Of a DNA stretch of 14,349 nucleotides, positions 6,847 to 12,526 are shown one piece after another (the stretch's first letter is position 1; each line of letters opens with the position of its first letter). Made by a program: the position numbers and the translations under genes. The notes beneath the pieces are model-generated. The model was not told the origin of the DNA, searched no databases, and worked only from the letters and a program-made list of their open reading frames with translations. Where the stretch lies: assembly GCA_002423705.1 (NCBI GenBank), contig DINW01000046.1, positions 369-14,717 of the forward strand, read 5' to 3'. The stretch comes from Clostridium sp. UBA5530 (GTDB lineage: Bacteria > Bacillota > Clostridia > Clostridiales > Clostridiaceae).

Positions 6847-6879
6847 TTATAAAGTGAAACTTAGTTTGGATTTCACCAA
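6847..6879 (-). promoter_or_regulatory. Inverted-repeat motif before glycosyltransferase-like gene, copy 2
   Basis: On the minus strand this reads AAACTAAGTTTCACTT, then T, then ATAA (6867-6847), matching 694-714 at 20 of 21 positions. It lies immediately before the AAGGAGG site, thus within the leader. GTGAAA/TTTCAC arms (6853-6858 and 6871-6876) bracket it and could form a hairpin near the ribosome binding site. Confidence 0.45.
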
Positions 6880-6913
6880 AATATTAATTGAACTTATCTA
6901 GGGCAGTAGCTAG

Positions 6914-6933
6914 TGTTAACTCCAATGTTAACA
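6914..6933. promoter_or_regulatory. Operator-like inverted repeat at the 3' end of the HAD gene
   Basis: TGTTAAC (6914-6920) and GTTAACA (6927-6933) are perfect 7-bp arms around six bases. The right arm overlaps the last codons of the HAD gene. It could be an operator for the downstream minus-strand genes or a weak hairpin; no U tract follows on either strand. Confidence 0.3.
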
Positions 6934-7773
6934 GGATGGAGTGGCATCAGACAAAATAAATTTTTCTATTGCCTTAGAAATGCCATAGTTATCATTGGTA
7001 TCCGTAATATAGTCAGCTTTCAATTTTATATCTTCAGTAGCGTTGCCCATGGCTACACCCATGCCAACATTTTCAATCATAGAGAGATCATTTTCACTAT
7101 CTCCAAAACAAAGTACTTCTTTAGGACTTATATTCAAATATTTGCATAGGGTTTCAATACCATTGAATTTAGAGACCCCTTTAGGCATTATTTCTAGATT
7201 AAAGGGAGAAGAACTAGTAAGATCCAAGTCCCCTAAGTCAGATAAGTCTTGTCTTATTTTTGGAGCTATTTCAGGATTATTTCTAAAAATGAACATAGAT
7301 TTTAAAAGTTGACCATTATAGGTATCATATACATCATCAAGAGTTCTATGAACTGCAATGTTTACTCTTAGATGAGGTGGGGCAACTTTATTAGCTATCA
7401 CATGAGCGTTATTACTAGGCAAAGGAACTTTAGTTATAACTGTATCATAGGTATTCATTACGAATTCCACATTGTATTTATCTATAATGGAACATATTTT
7501 GTTAAACTGGCTTTTGGTAAAGTTATGATTTAACATAGGGTTGTCCTCGTCTAATGAGCGCACATATGCTCCGTTGGAAGATATTATATATGGATTTAAC
7601 CCTATGGTATAAGAATAAAACCTTGCAGAGGAAAATAACCTTCCAGTAGAAAATGCTACATTAACACCTTTTTTTACAGCTTCCTTAAGGGCTTGGGCAT
7701 CTCTTTCAGATATCTTACGTTCATTGTTTAATAAGGTACCATCTAAATCAGTGCATATTAATTTATATTTCAT
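6928..7773 (-). CDS. Cof-type HAD-IIB family phosphatase
   Basis: The 281-residue protein is a haloacid dehalogenase superfamily hydrolase of the Cof subfamily, which dephosphorylates sugar phosphates and similar small metabolites in the cytosol. Motif I is DLDGTLL (9-15, nucleophile D9 and acid D11), motif II is the STGR near residue 43, motif III is the lysine in KGVSKFNG (about residue 205) and motif IV is GDSENDLSMI (about 228-237). Between motifs II and III lies the large C2-type cap domain that defines subclass IIB. The length is typical. The start has GGAGG eight bases upstream. It is transcribed away from the Nudix gene; the glycosyltransferase-like gene follows after 93 bases, with no U-tailed terminator between, so partial read-through is possible. 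The substrate is unknown. Confidence 0.93.
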   Translation of the reverse strand: MKYKLICTDLDGTLLNNERKISERDAQALKEAVKKGVNVAFSTGRLFSSARFYSYTIGLNPYIISSNGAYVRSLDEDNPMLNHNFTKSQFNKICSIIDKYNVEFVMNTYDTVITKVPLPSNNAHVIANKVAPPHLRVNIAVHRTLDDVYDTYNGQLLKSMFIFRNNPEIAPKIRQDLSDLGDLDLTSSSPFNLEIMPKGVSKFNGIETLCKYLNISPKEVLCFGDSENDLSMIENVGMGVAMGNATEDIKLKADYITDTNDNYGISKAIEKFILSDATPSC

Positions 7774-7834
7774 TAGTTAAACCTCCATTTTTTACTATCT
7801 ATAAAAATTGTATATCAAATGAACTATAAATTCT

Positions 7835-7863
7835 ATACCTGTATCAACACGGTATGATATAAT
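7835..7863 (+). promoter_or_regulatory. Promoter region of the Nudix gene with inverted repeat
   Basis: A TATAAT -10 box (7858-7863) is preceded by no good -35 box. Instead ATACC (7835-7839) and GGTAT (7851-7855), extended by TGT/ACA with one bulged base, form an inverted repeat in the -35 area, which could mean an activator- or repressor-controlled promoter. Confidence 0.4.
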
Positions 7864-7907
7864 TTTACTAAATTGAATTAAATAACATATAGAAAGAAGT
7901 AGGTAGT

Positions 7908-8525
7908 ATGGAAGAAAAATGGCTGAGTTGGGCTAAAAAGATACAGTCTATAGCCCAAGCTGGATTAGAATATAGCAAGGATAAGTATGATATAGAGAGA
8001 TTTCAACAGTTAAGACAGTTGTCTAAAGAAATAATGAGCCAATACACAGATCTTGGAGAAGAAAAAATCCAAGACTTATTTTGCAACGAAAAAGGATATC
8101 AGACTCCTAAGGTAGATGTGAGAGTTGTAGTTTTTAAGGATAATAAGATACTTATGGCTAAAGAAATCATAGACGGGTGCTGGTCTCTTCCAGGAGGATG
8201 GGCTGAGGTAGATTTGTCCGTGAAAGAAAATGCAATAAAAGAAACAAAGGAAGAGACTGGAATGGACGTTGAGCCTAAATGTATAATAGCAGTTCTTGAT
8301 AGAAACAAAAATAATCCCGGGTTGTGCCCCTATGGTATATATAAAATCTTTGTTCTTTGTGATCTTAAAGGTGGAAATTTTGTGAAAAATATAGAGACGG
8401 CGGAAATGGGATTTTTCCCTTTGAGCAACTTACCTAATTTATCATTAGGGAGAAATACAAGAGAGCAGCTTGAAATGTGTTTTAAAGCCAATTATGATAA
8501 AAATTTTCAGGTGGTTTTTGATTAG
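7908..8525 (+). CDS. Nudix hydrolase with N-terminal Nudix_hydro_N domain (YjhB type)
   Basis: This 205-residue cytosolic enzyme hydrolyses a nucleoside diphosphate linked to another moiety, ADP-ribose being a known substrate of relatives. Residues 1-60 form the helical N-terminal domain seen in this subfamily (KWLSWAKKIQSIAQAGLEY...YDIERFQQLRQL). The Nudix core starts at about residue 70 with VDVRVVVFKDNKILMAKE. The Nudix box is GGWAEVDLS (96-104) followed by VKENAIKETKEETG (105-118). It departs from the textbook box: the first Glu is Leu103 and the Arg is Lys111, while the metal-binding EE pair (115-116) is kept. The GGWA[ED]V form is normal for this subfamily, so it should be active. The ribosome binding site (AAAGAAGTAGG) is moderate. 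It is divergent from the HAD phosphatase gene and ends at a terminator. Confidence 0.92.
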   Translation: MEEKWLSWAKKIQSIAQAGLEYSKDKYDIERFQQLRQLSKEIMSQYTDLGEEKIQDLFCNEKGYQTPKVDVRVVVFKDNKILMAKEIIDGCWSLPGGWAEVDLSVKENAIKETKEETGMDVEPKCIIAVLDRNKNNPGLCPYGIYKIFVLCDLKGGNFVKNIETAEMGFFPLSNLPNLSLGRNTREQLEMCFKANYDKNFQVVFD

Positions 8526-8576
8526 GAACAGATTAAATAAATTTGGAGAAAACTTAATATGAAAGAATAGAATTTT

Positions 8577-8613
8577 AAGGATCTAGGGCAAAACCAGATC
8601 CTTTTACTTTTTA
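8577..8613 (+). terminator. Rho-independent terminator
   Basis: AAGGATCT (8577-8584) pairs with AGATCCTT (8596-8603), followed by TTACTTTTT. It closes the Nudix gene. Confidence 0.8.
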
Positions 8614-8648
8614 ATACAATATTTCACATAAATTATTCAGTATAAATC

Positions 8649-8657
8649 CATAAGATA
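8649..8657 (+). promoter_or_regulatory. Possible mother-cell sigma (-10) element for coat genes
   Basis: CATAAGATA fits the sigma-K -10 pattern CATAnnnTA exactly and lies about 80 bases before the first coat-type gene. No AC element was found at the expected -35 distance, so this is a weak call. Confidence 0.25.
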
Positions 8658-8735
8658 AGTAGGAAAATAACATTGTGCTATTGGTAGAAACCTAAAAAGC
8701 ATAATAATAATTTTATTAATCAGGAGGGATGAACA

Positions 8736-8915
8736 ATGACACCAAAAGAACTTTTATATCTAGAGGACTGTTTAGGCGCAGAACAAGAGTTGCAGATAAA
8801 GTGTTCAGATTATGCCAATAGAGTTCAAGACCAGCAATTAAAAGATTTACTAAATCAATTATCATCTTGCCACCAAAAACACTTTGGAAAACTATATCAA
8901 GAGTTAAGCCAATAA
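8736..8915 (+). CDS. Small helical spore-coat-associated protein, 59 aa
   Basis: An ATG at 8736 after a CAGGAGG site opens a 59-residue frame ending with TAA at 8915. The product (MTPKELLYLEDCLGAEQELQ...) is predicted to be two amphipathic helices, with QDQQLKDLLNQLSSCHQKHFGKLYQEL forming the second. Its form and place match the short ferritin-like partner commonly found next to CotF-type coat genes in clostridia. It has three cysteines (C12, C23, C45) that could allow cross-linking in the coat; this is inference. It lies 21 bases before the CotF-type gene, whose ribosome binding site falls in the gap, so the two are co-transcribed. Expression late in sporulation in the mother cell is expected for the family. 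Confidence 0.78.
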   Translation: MTPKELLYLEDCLGAEQELQIKCSDYANRVQDQQLKDLLNQLSSCHQKHFGKLYQELSQ

Positions 8916-8936
8916 AATATAGAGGAGGAATTGTCC

Positions 8937-9194
8937 ATGGATAAGACTATGTCAGATAAAGAATTGATGACAGATATTCTTACTTCTGAGAAAGCATTAA
9001 GTGCTCTATATCATTATGCAGTGCAGGAATCTTCTTCAGAACCATTGCATTGCGACTTTAAAAACATACTAAATGATGCACTACAAGATCAAAACAATGT
9101 ATTTAAATCTATGGAGCAAAAGGGATGGTATCCTATGGAACAGGCTCCACAGCAACAAGTGGATAAAGTTAAAAACAAGTTTTCTGCTAGTTAA
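8937..9194 (+). CDS. CotF family spore coat protein
   Basis: The 85-residue product is a compact helical protein of the CotF (coat F) family. Typical blocks are MSDKELMTDILTSEKALSALYHYAVQES (first helix), FKNILNDALQDQNNVFKSM (second helix) and the signature QKGWYPMEQAPQQQVDKVK. The start is taken as the ATG at 8937, eight bases after GGAGG; a TTG at 8931 in the same frame is only two bases from the ribosome binding site and is unlikely. The family normally has about 80-160 residues, and short versions like this are common in clostridia. Together with the preceding 59-residue gene it forms a small coat operon ending in a palindromic terminator shared with queT. Confidence 0.87.
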   Translation: MDKTMSDKELMTDILTSEKALSALYHYAVQESSSEPLHCDFKNILNDALQDQNNVFKSMEQKGWYPMEQAPQQQVDKVKNKFSAS

Positions 9195-9201
9195 AAAATA
9201 G

Positions 9202-9224
9202 AAGGAGCCATATGGCTCCTTTTA
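9202..9224. terminator. Shared convergent terminator of the coat operon and queT
   Basis: A perfect 20-bp palindrome (9202-9221, arms AAGGAGCCAT/ATGGCTCCTT) followed by TT lies between the ends of the two convergent units. Its right edge touches the queT stop codon. The AAAAAATAG run on the left supplies a U-rich tail for the minus strand. Confidence 0.8.
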
Positions 9225-9746
9225 AAATTGTAGCTTTTCCATGTAAGTGCTGTTATCTCTATCTATGCGAATAGCTTCTATAAAGTGTTTATTTTTAAAT
9301 AATTTCTTAAAAATAGGATAGCCAATGATAGACATAATGGCAAATTCTCCTATAAATATGGTAAACACATTATATAAAATAGGTTGGTTTAAAACTATAT
9401 ATAGCTCTATAGGAACTACTATACAATTTATTAAAGGCCATAAAGAAGCTATAAATAGATTTTTACTTTTGTACATTAGATAAGTAGAAATAAGGGTAGC
9501 AAGGCTGCCCACTATTACATCTATAGGTCCAAAACTATATAGATTGGAAATAGCACAACCTATAACAAGAGCAGGAATATAAAGTGGATCTATGAAAGCT
9601 AGAAAATTTAATAGTTCTGAAACCCTAAATTGGATAGGACCATAAGCTAGGTCTCCTAAAGATATAGTGGTTATAATATATATGGCAGCAACCACAGAAA
9701 TTTTGACTAAAGCATTTACAGATAGTTTTTGTGAAAATTTACTCAT
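9222..9746 (-). CDS. queT: QueT, substrate-binding (S) subunit of a queuosine-precursor ECF transporter
   Basis: The 174-residue membrane protein matches the QueT family, which captures a 7-deazaguanine precursor of queuosine (preQ1 or preQ0) and works with a shared ECF energy-coupling module encoded elsewhere. Around six membrane segments can be seen. The family-typical block YGPIQFRVSELLNFL (35-49) lies after the first helix and NLYSFGPIDVIVGSLATLIS (68-87) follows the third. The C-terminus is a charged tail (FKNKHFIEAIRIDRDNSTY). The ATG at 9746 has an AGGAGG site 11 bases upstream, a slightly long spacing. The assignment is strongly supported by the preQ1-I riboswitch candidate in the leader on the same strand. 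No queuosine biosynthesis genes are in the window, which fits salvage. Confidence 0.92.
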   Translation of the reverse strand: MSKFSQKLSVNALVKISVVAAIYIITTISLGDLAYGPIQFRVSELLNFLAFIDPLYIPALVIGCAISNLYSFGPIDVIVGSLATLISTYLMYKSKNLFIASLWPLINCIVVPIELYIVLNQPILYNVFTIFIGEFAIMSIIGYPIFKKLFKNKHFIEAIRIDRDNSTYMEKLQF

Positions 9747-9970
9747 TTATTATTAATCCTCCTAATTTTATATTTCTGAAATAAAAAATCTCTATATATA
9801 GCAATTCCTTTTTCCAGAAATATTTATTCCGATGAGCTATGAGCCTGCTTAAACTTAAGCACCTAAAACTAAGGGAACACAAATAGGAAAATATATGTTT
9901 ACTTTTAAAGCTTGTTAGGACGTAAAAATATATTTTAATAGGGTCCATAATTAAGCTTTAACAAAAATAA
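9747..9970 (-). other. Structured 5' leader between attenuator and queT
   Basis: About 220 nt separate the terminator from the queT start, longer than usual. They hold a perfect hairpin TGCTTAA/TTAAGCA with a two-base loop (9846-9861) and a 9-bp long-range pair, CAGAAATAT (9815-9823) with ATATTTCTG (9770-9778), just upstream of the ribosome binding site. The function is not recognised. A minus-strand frame (9948-9739) runs through it but lacks a ribosome binding site. Confidence 0.4.
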
Positions 9971-9991
9971 AGGTCTGCCAAAGGCAGACCT
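9971..9991 (-). terminator. Terminator hairpin in the queT leader (riboswitch expression platform)
   Basis: AGGTCTGCC (9971-9979) and GGCAGACCT (9983-9991) are perfect 9-bp arms with a three-base loop. On the minus strand the hairpin is followed by TTATTTTTGTT, a good U tract; on the plus strand it is not. It lies about 65 nt downstream of the preQ1 aptamer, as expected of a transcriptional attenuator. Confidence 0.8.
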
Positions 9992-10057
9992 ATTTAACAG
10001 TATAAAACAGAAATAAAAGCTATATTTTAAAATATAACCATCCTATTTAAAAAGGTG

Positions 10058-10096
10058 CCTTAGTTTTGTTTTAAGACAGGAGGCTCACGAACTGTC
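10058..10096 (-). ncRNA. preQ1-I riboswitch aptamer
   Basis: On the minus strand the RNA reads GACAG, a 12-nt loop UUCGUGAGCCUC, then CUGUC (P1, 10096-10092 with 10079-10075), followed by UUAAAACAAAACUAAGG. This is the preQ1-I layout: a short P1, a C-containing loop, an A-rich tail running along the P1 groove, and a 3' end that pairs back into the loop as a pseudoknot. It closely resembles the known Thermoanaerobacter-type aptamer tail UUAACAAAACAAGG. Position (transcribed toward queT, just after a good promoter, before a terminator) supports it. High preQ1 should favour termination and lower QueT synthesis. Confidence 0.85.
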
Positions 10097-10118
10097 TATA
10101 TTTAATTTTTCTAAAATA

Positions 10119-10147
10119 ATTATACAGTAAGAATAAAAGTAAATCAA
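10119..10147 (-). promoter_or_regulatory. Sigma-A promoter of the queT leader
   Basis: On the minus strand TTGATT (10147-10142) and TATAAT (10124-10119) are spaced by 17 bases. The predicted start lies about 15-20 nt before the aptamer P1. Confidence 0.78.
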
Positions 10148-10156
10148 GTTACTGTA

Positions 10157-10189
10157 TTGTAATAAATCTTAATAGATTTGTATACAAAT
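10157..10189 (+). promoter_or_regulatory. Possible promoter with palindrome before the anchored deacetylase
   Basis: TTGTAA (10157-10162) and TATACA (10181-10186) are spaced by 18 bases. The -10 box lies within the perfect 14-bp palindrome ATTTGTATACAAAT (10176-10189), and a second inverted repeat AAATCT/AGATTT (10164-10179) fills the spacer. This could be an operator site, though AT-rich palindromes arise easily by chance. Confidence 0.35.
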
Positions 10190-10245
10190 AATCGGAATAT
10201 TCTTGTAAAATTAATATAAGGGATATAAGGTAAAGGAGATAAGTC

Positions 10246-11403
10246 ATGAAAAAATCAAGATTATTTATAGTTTTAACAATGATAATTATTTTTTGTATCA
10301 CTTTTATAATATATGATAGTAAGAAAAATCTAAAGATAGCTGACCATCAATTTAAAATTAAAGAATATGATGTGGTTATGGGTTCAAAGGTAGAGGTAGA
10401 TAAATCAAAAATAGAAGTAAAGAATAAAACAGTAAAGCTTATACCCTATGAAGGAAAGATAAATCATATATTCTTTCATCCATTAGTTGCCTACAACAAA
10501 AGAGCTTTCGATGGAGATGGACAAGCACAAGGCATGGATGATTGGTTTATTACTGCAAAGGAGTTTAAGGAAATATTAAAACAATTATATAAAAATAACT
10601 ATATATTAGTTAATATTAATGATATATATGAAGAAGCTCAGCAAGGCTCTGAAAAAATAATGAAAAGAAAGGAGCTATTATTACCTGAAAGTAAGAAACC
10701 ACTTATAATTTCCATAGATGATTTAAATTATTATGAGTACATGATTAAGGATGGCACAGTATCAAAATTAATAATAGATAAGGATGGAAGGATAGCTACT
10801 TTATCAAAGGACTATAGTGGGAGAGAAGTAGTATCAAGGGATAACGAAATTATCCCCCTATTGGATGATTTTGTTGAAGCCAATGCCGATTTTAGTTTAA
10901 ATAATGCAAAAGGAACTATAGCATTAACGGGATATGAAGGAATATTAGGATATAGAACAAATAGACAAAATCCTAATAAGGATGAAGAAAAGAATGAAGC
11001 TATAAAAATAGTAAATAAGCTAAAGGAAACGGGATGGAATTTTGCAAGTCATAGTTATGGTCATCCCAATATGAGTCAAAGTTCCTACAATAAAGTGGTG
11101 GATGATACTAACAAATGGATTAATGAAGTTGGCAATATAATTGGACAAACTCAAGTATATATATATCCATTTGGAGCAGGGTTTAAGGCTACAGATTCCA
11201 GATTTAGATTTTTGCAGCAACAAGGCTTTAAGATTTTTTGTGGAGTTGGGCCTATATCCTACGAAGAAATTTTACATGATGGTGTAATTACAGACAGAAG
11301 GCACTGCGATGGAATATCATTAAGAAATCAAAGAAAAGAATTTTTGGACTTATATGATGGAAATATGATTCTAGATATTCAGGGAAGAAAAGGAATTGAT
11401 TAA
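10246..11403 (+). CDS. Membrane-anchored divergent polysaccharide deacetylase
   Basis: The 385-residue product has a single N-terminal membrane segment (about 6-23), so it is probably anchored facing outwards. Its extracytoplasmic domain looks like a divergent NodB fold: SIDDLNYY (156-163) takes the place of TFDDGP, ASHSYGH has H269 and H273 as metal ligands in an HxxxH motif, and YPFGAG (307-312) corresponds to the RxPxG motif. The segment between motifs 1 and 2 is about 100 residues, much longer than in the compact enzyme at 766-1467, and contains a strand-rich insertion (KLIIDKDGRIATLSKDYSGREVV). No clear catalytic-His motif like LMHDS is seen at the C-terminus, so activity is uncertain. 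The start follows a GTAAAGGAGAT ribosome binding site. It is monocistronic and divergent from the queT leader. Confidence 0.78.
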   Translation: MKKSRLFIVLTMIIIFCITFIIYDSKKNLKIADHQFKIKEYDVVMGSKVEVDKSKIEVKNKTVKLIPYEGKINHIFFHPLVAYNKRAFDGDGQAQGMDDWFITAKEFKEILKQLYKNNYILVNINDIYEEAQQGSEKIMKRKELLLPESKKPLIISIDDLNYYEYMIKDGTVSKLIIDKDGRIATLSKDYSGREVVSRDNEIIPLLDDFVEANADFSLNNAKGTIALTGYEGILGYRTNRQNPNKDEEKNEAIKIVNKLKETGWNFASHSYGHPNMSQSSYNKVVDDTNKWINEVGNIIGQTQVYIYPFGAGFKATDSRFRFLQQQGFKIFCGVGPISYEEILHDGVITDRRHCDGISLRNQRKEFLDLYDGNMILDIQGRKGID

Positions 11404-11448
11404 GAATTAAGGACCTTATTATAATAATTTTTTATAGTATAGATTCAA

Positions 11449-11489
11449 TTTAGCTTGAAATAAAGTTTTAGACTTTGTTTCAAGCTAAA
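11449..11489 (+). terminator. Long hairpin after the anchored deacetylase gene
   Basis: Arms 11449-11465 and 11473-11489 form a 17-bp stem with one U-G wobble, readable only in plus-strand RNA, and a 7-nt loop. The core is TTTAGCTTGAAA/TTTCAAGCTAAA. No good U run follows, so it may be a weak terminator or a processed 3' end. Confidence 0.55.
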
Positions 11490-11527
11490 AATTTATTGTG
11501 GAAAAGTTACTATAATTATAATAGATG

Positions 11528-11579
11528 TTGACAGAAATAGATATAAAACCTATAATCTAATTAAGCGATAACTTAATTA
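11528..11579 (+). promoter_or_regulatory. Consensus promoter and operator-like repeat of arsR operon
   Basis: TTGACA (11528-11533) and TATAAT (11551-11556), both perfect consensus, are spaced by exactly 17 bases. Two bases after the -10 box begins an inverted repeat TAATTAAG (11558-11565) / CTTAATTA (11572-11579) with six bases between. It covers the transcription start, the usual place for an ArsR-family autorepressor site. Confidence 0.82.
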
Positions 11580-11598
11580 ATTAAATAGGAGCTTAAGT

Positions 11599-11967
11599 AT
11601 GATTGATATAGTTGAAATTTTTAAAGCCCTAGGGGATGAAACTAGATTAAATATATTAATAATTTTGTCTAGGAGAAGAATATGCGGCAAAGGTATAGCT
11701 AGGCATTTAGGATTATCTGAAGCGGCTATATCTCAGCACTTAAAGGTTTTGAGAGAGGCAGAATTAATATATGGTGAAAAAGATGGATACTATGTACATT
11801 ATGAGTTGAAGAAGGACACTTTTCAGTACATAGAAGAATTCACTAATTATATTACAAATAATAAAGAACAGGGTTGTTGTTCTTTAAAAGTCAATATACC
11901 AGAACACTGTAATATTAAATGTAAAGCAAATAAAAATAAATGCTGTAAAAGGCATGAGGAGGTTTAA
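11599..11967 (+). CDS. ArsR family metal-sensing-type repressor with Cys-rich tail
   Basis: The 122-residue protein is a winged-helix ArsR/SmtB repressor. Residues 1-85 hold the core: LGDETRLNILIIL (helix pair), the recognition region GIARHLGLSEAAISQHLKVLREAEL (32-56), and the wing GEKDGYYVHYEL (59-70). The canonical ELCVCDL metal motif is replaced by SRRRICGKGI with a single C29. The C-terminal tail is unusual for its cysteines: C93, C94, C104, C108, C115 and C116, with H103 and H119, enough to build a metal or cluster site. It starts from a consensus promoter with an operator-like repeat, implying autoregulation. Its stop is two bases before the next ATG, whose GAGGAGG site lies within its last codons. 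The effector is unknown. Confidence 0.9.
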   Translation: MIDIVEIFKALGDETRLNILIILSRRRICGKGIARHLGLSEAAISQHLKVLREAELIYGEKDGYYVHYELKKDTFQYIEEFTNYITNNKEQGCCSLKVNIPEHCNIKCKANKNKCCKRHEEV

Positions 11968-11969
11968 AT

Positions 11970-12341
11970 ATGAAAATATGTGTACCAGTTAAAGAGTTTA
12001 AAGGATTAGAAAGTGTGGCTTATGGACATTTTGGATCAGCACCTTTCTTTGCTGTTTATGATTCTGAAACTCAGGAGATTAAAGCCATATCCAATGGGGA
12101 CTTGAATCATGAGCATGGCATGTGCCAACCACTAAAGGCTATAGAAGGAGAAAAAATAGATGTAGTTTTAGTTGGTGGAATTGGTGGAGGAGCTTTAGTA
12201 AAGCTAAATGCTGAAGGAATAAAAGTATATAGAGCTCACAGTACGACCATTGAAGAAAATCTAAAATCATTTAAAGAAAACAAATTAGAATTAATTTCAA
12301 TAGAAAATAGCTGTGCTCACCATAATTGCGGAGGACACTAA
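11970..12341 (+). CDS. NifX/NafY-like dinitrogenase iron-molybdenum cofactor domain protein
   Basis: This 123-residue cytosolic protein belongs to the NifX/NifB-C-terminal superfamily (MTH1175-like), small ribonuclease-H-like proteins that bind or carry iron-sulfur or iron-molybdenum clusters. Seen are the start strand MKICVPVKE, the block YGHFGSAPFFAVYD (18-31), the HEHGMC segment (48-53), VVLVGGIGGGALVKLNAEGIKVYRA (65-89) and a terminal Cys/His cluster CAHHNCGGH (115-123). No nitrogenase genes are near, so a role in nitrogen fixation is not implied; most such proteins in clostridia have unknown metal partners. It is translationally coupled to the ArsR gene (two-base gap), suggesting that ArsR senses a metal or cluster state and controls this carrier. 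A strong terminator follows. Confidence 0.88.
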   Translation: MKICVPVKEFKGLESVAYGHFGSAPFFAVYDSETQEIKAISNGDLNHEHGMCQPLKAIEGEKIDVVLVGGIGGGALVKLNAEGIKVYRAHSTTIEENLKSFKENKLELISIENSCAHHNCGGH

Positions 12342-12352
12342 ATTTCTAGAAT

Positions 12353-12378
12353 AGGGCCTTTTAAAGGCCTTTTTTTTA
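12353..12378 (+). terminator. Rho-independent terminator
   Basis: GGCCTTT (12355-12361) pairs with AAAGGCC (12363-12369), followed by a nine-base T run. It closes the arsR/nifX-like operon. Confidence 0.9.
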
Positions 12379-12408
12379 TTGTATGAAATTTGCAAATGTA
12401 TAAATCTA

Positions 12409-12476
12409 ATTTCCATAGCAAAAGATACCTTATGTAAAGTTATACTGTGATTATGCTACAACACTATTATGGAAAT
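12409..12476 (+). promoter_or_regulatory. Two-tier inverted repeat upstream of the 12527 gene
   Basis: ATTTCCATA (12409-12417) and TATGGAAAT (12468-12476) are perfect 9-bp arms; inside them TAGCA (12416-12420) can pair with TGCTA (12454-12458). TATACT (12441-12446), a possible -10 box, lies in the loop. It may be a leader structure or operator pair. Confidence 0.3.
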
Positions 12477-12526
12477 CATAGTAGAAGCTAGCTAAATCAC
12501 TAATGTACTATAAGGAGGATTTGAAA

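Noticed and set aside
8096..8115. Nudix box lacking the first Glu and Arg as evidence of an inactive enzyme
   Set aside because: GGWA[ED]V with Lys instead of Arg is the normal form in the YjhB-type subfamily, and the metal-binding Glu pair is kept.
9846..9880. Plus-strand CACCTAAAACTAAGGG after a hairpin, resembling a preQ1-I tail
   Set aside because: The hairpin loop has only two bases, so no pseudoknot-forming loop exists, and it points away from queT; the minus-strand candidate at 10058-10096 fits far better.
9739..9948. Minus-strand frame of 69 codons in the queT leader
   Set aside because: There is no ribosome binding site before its ATG, the product is an unlikely mixture of aromatic and basic residues, and it overlaps leader structures and the queT start.
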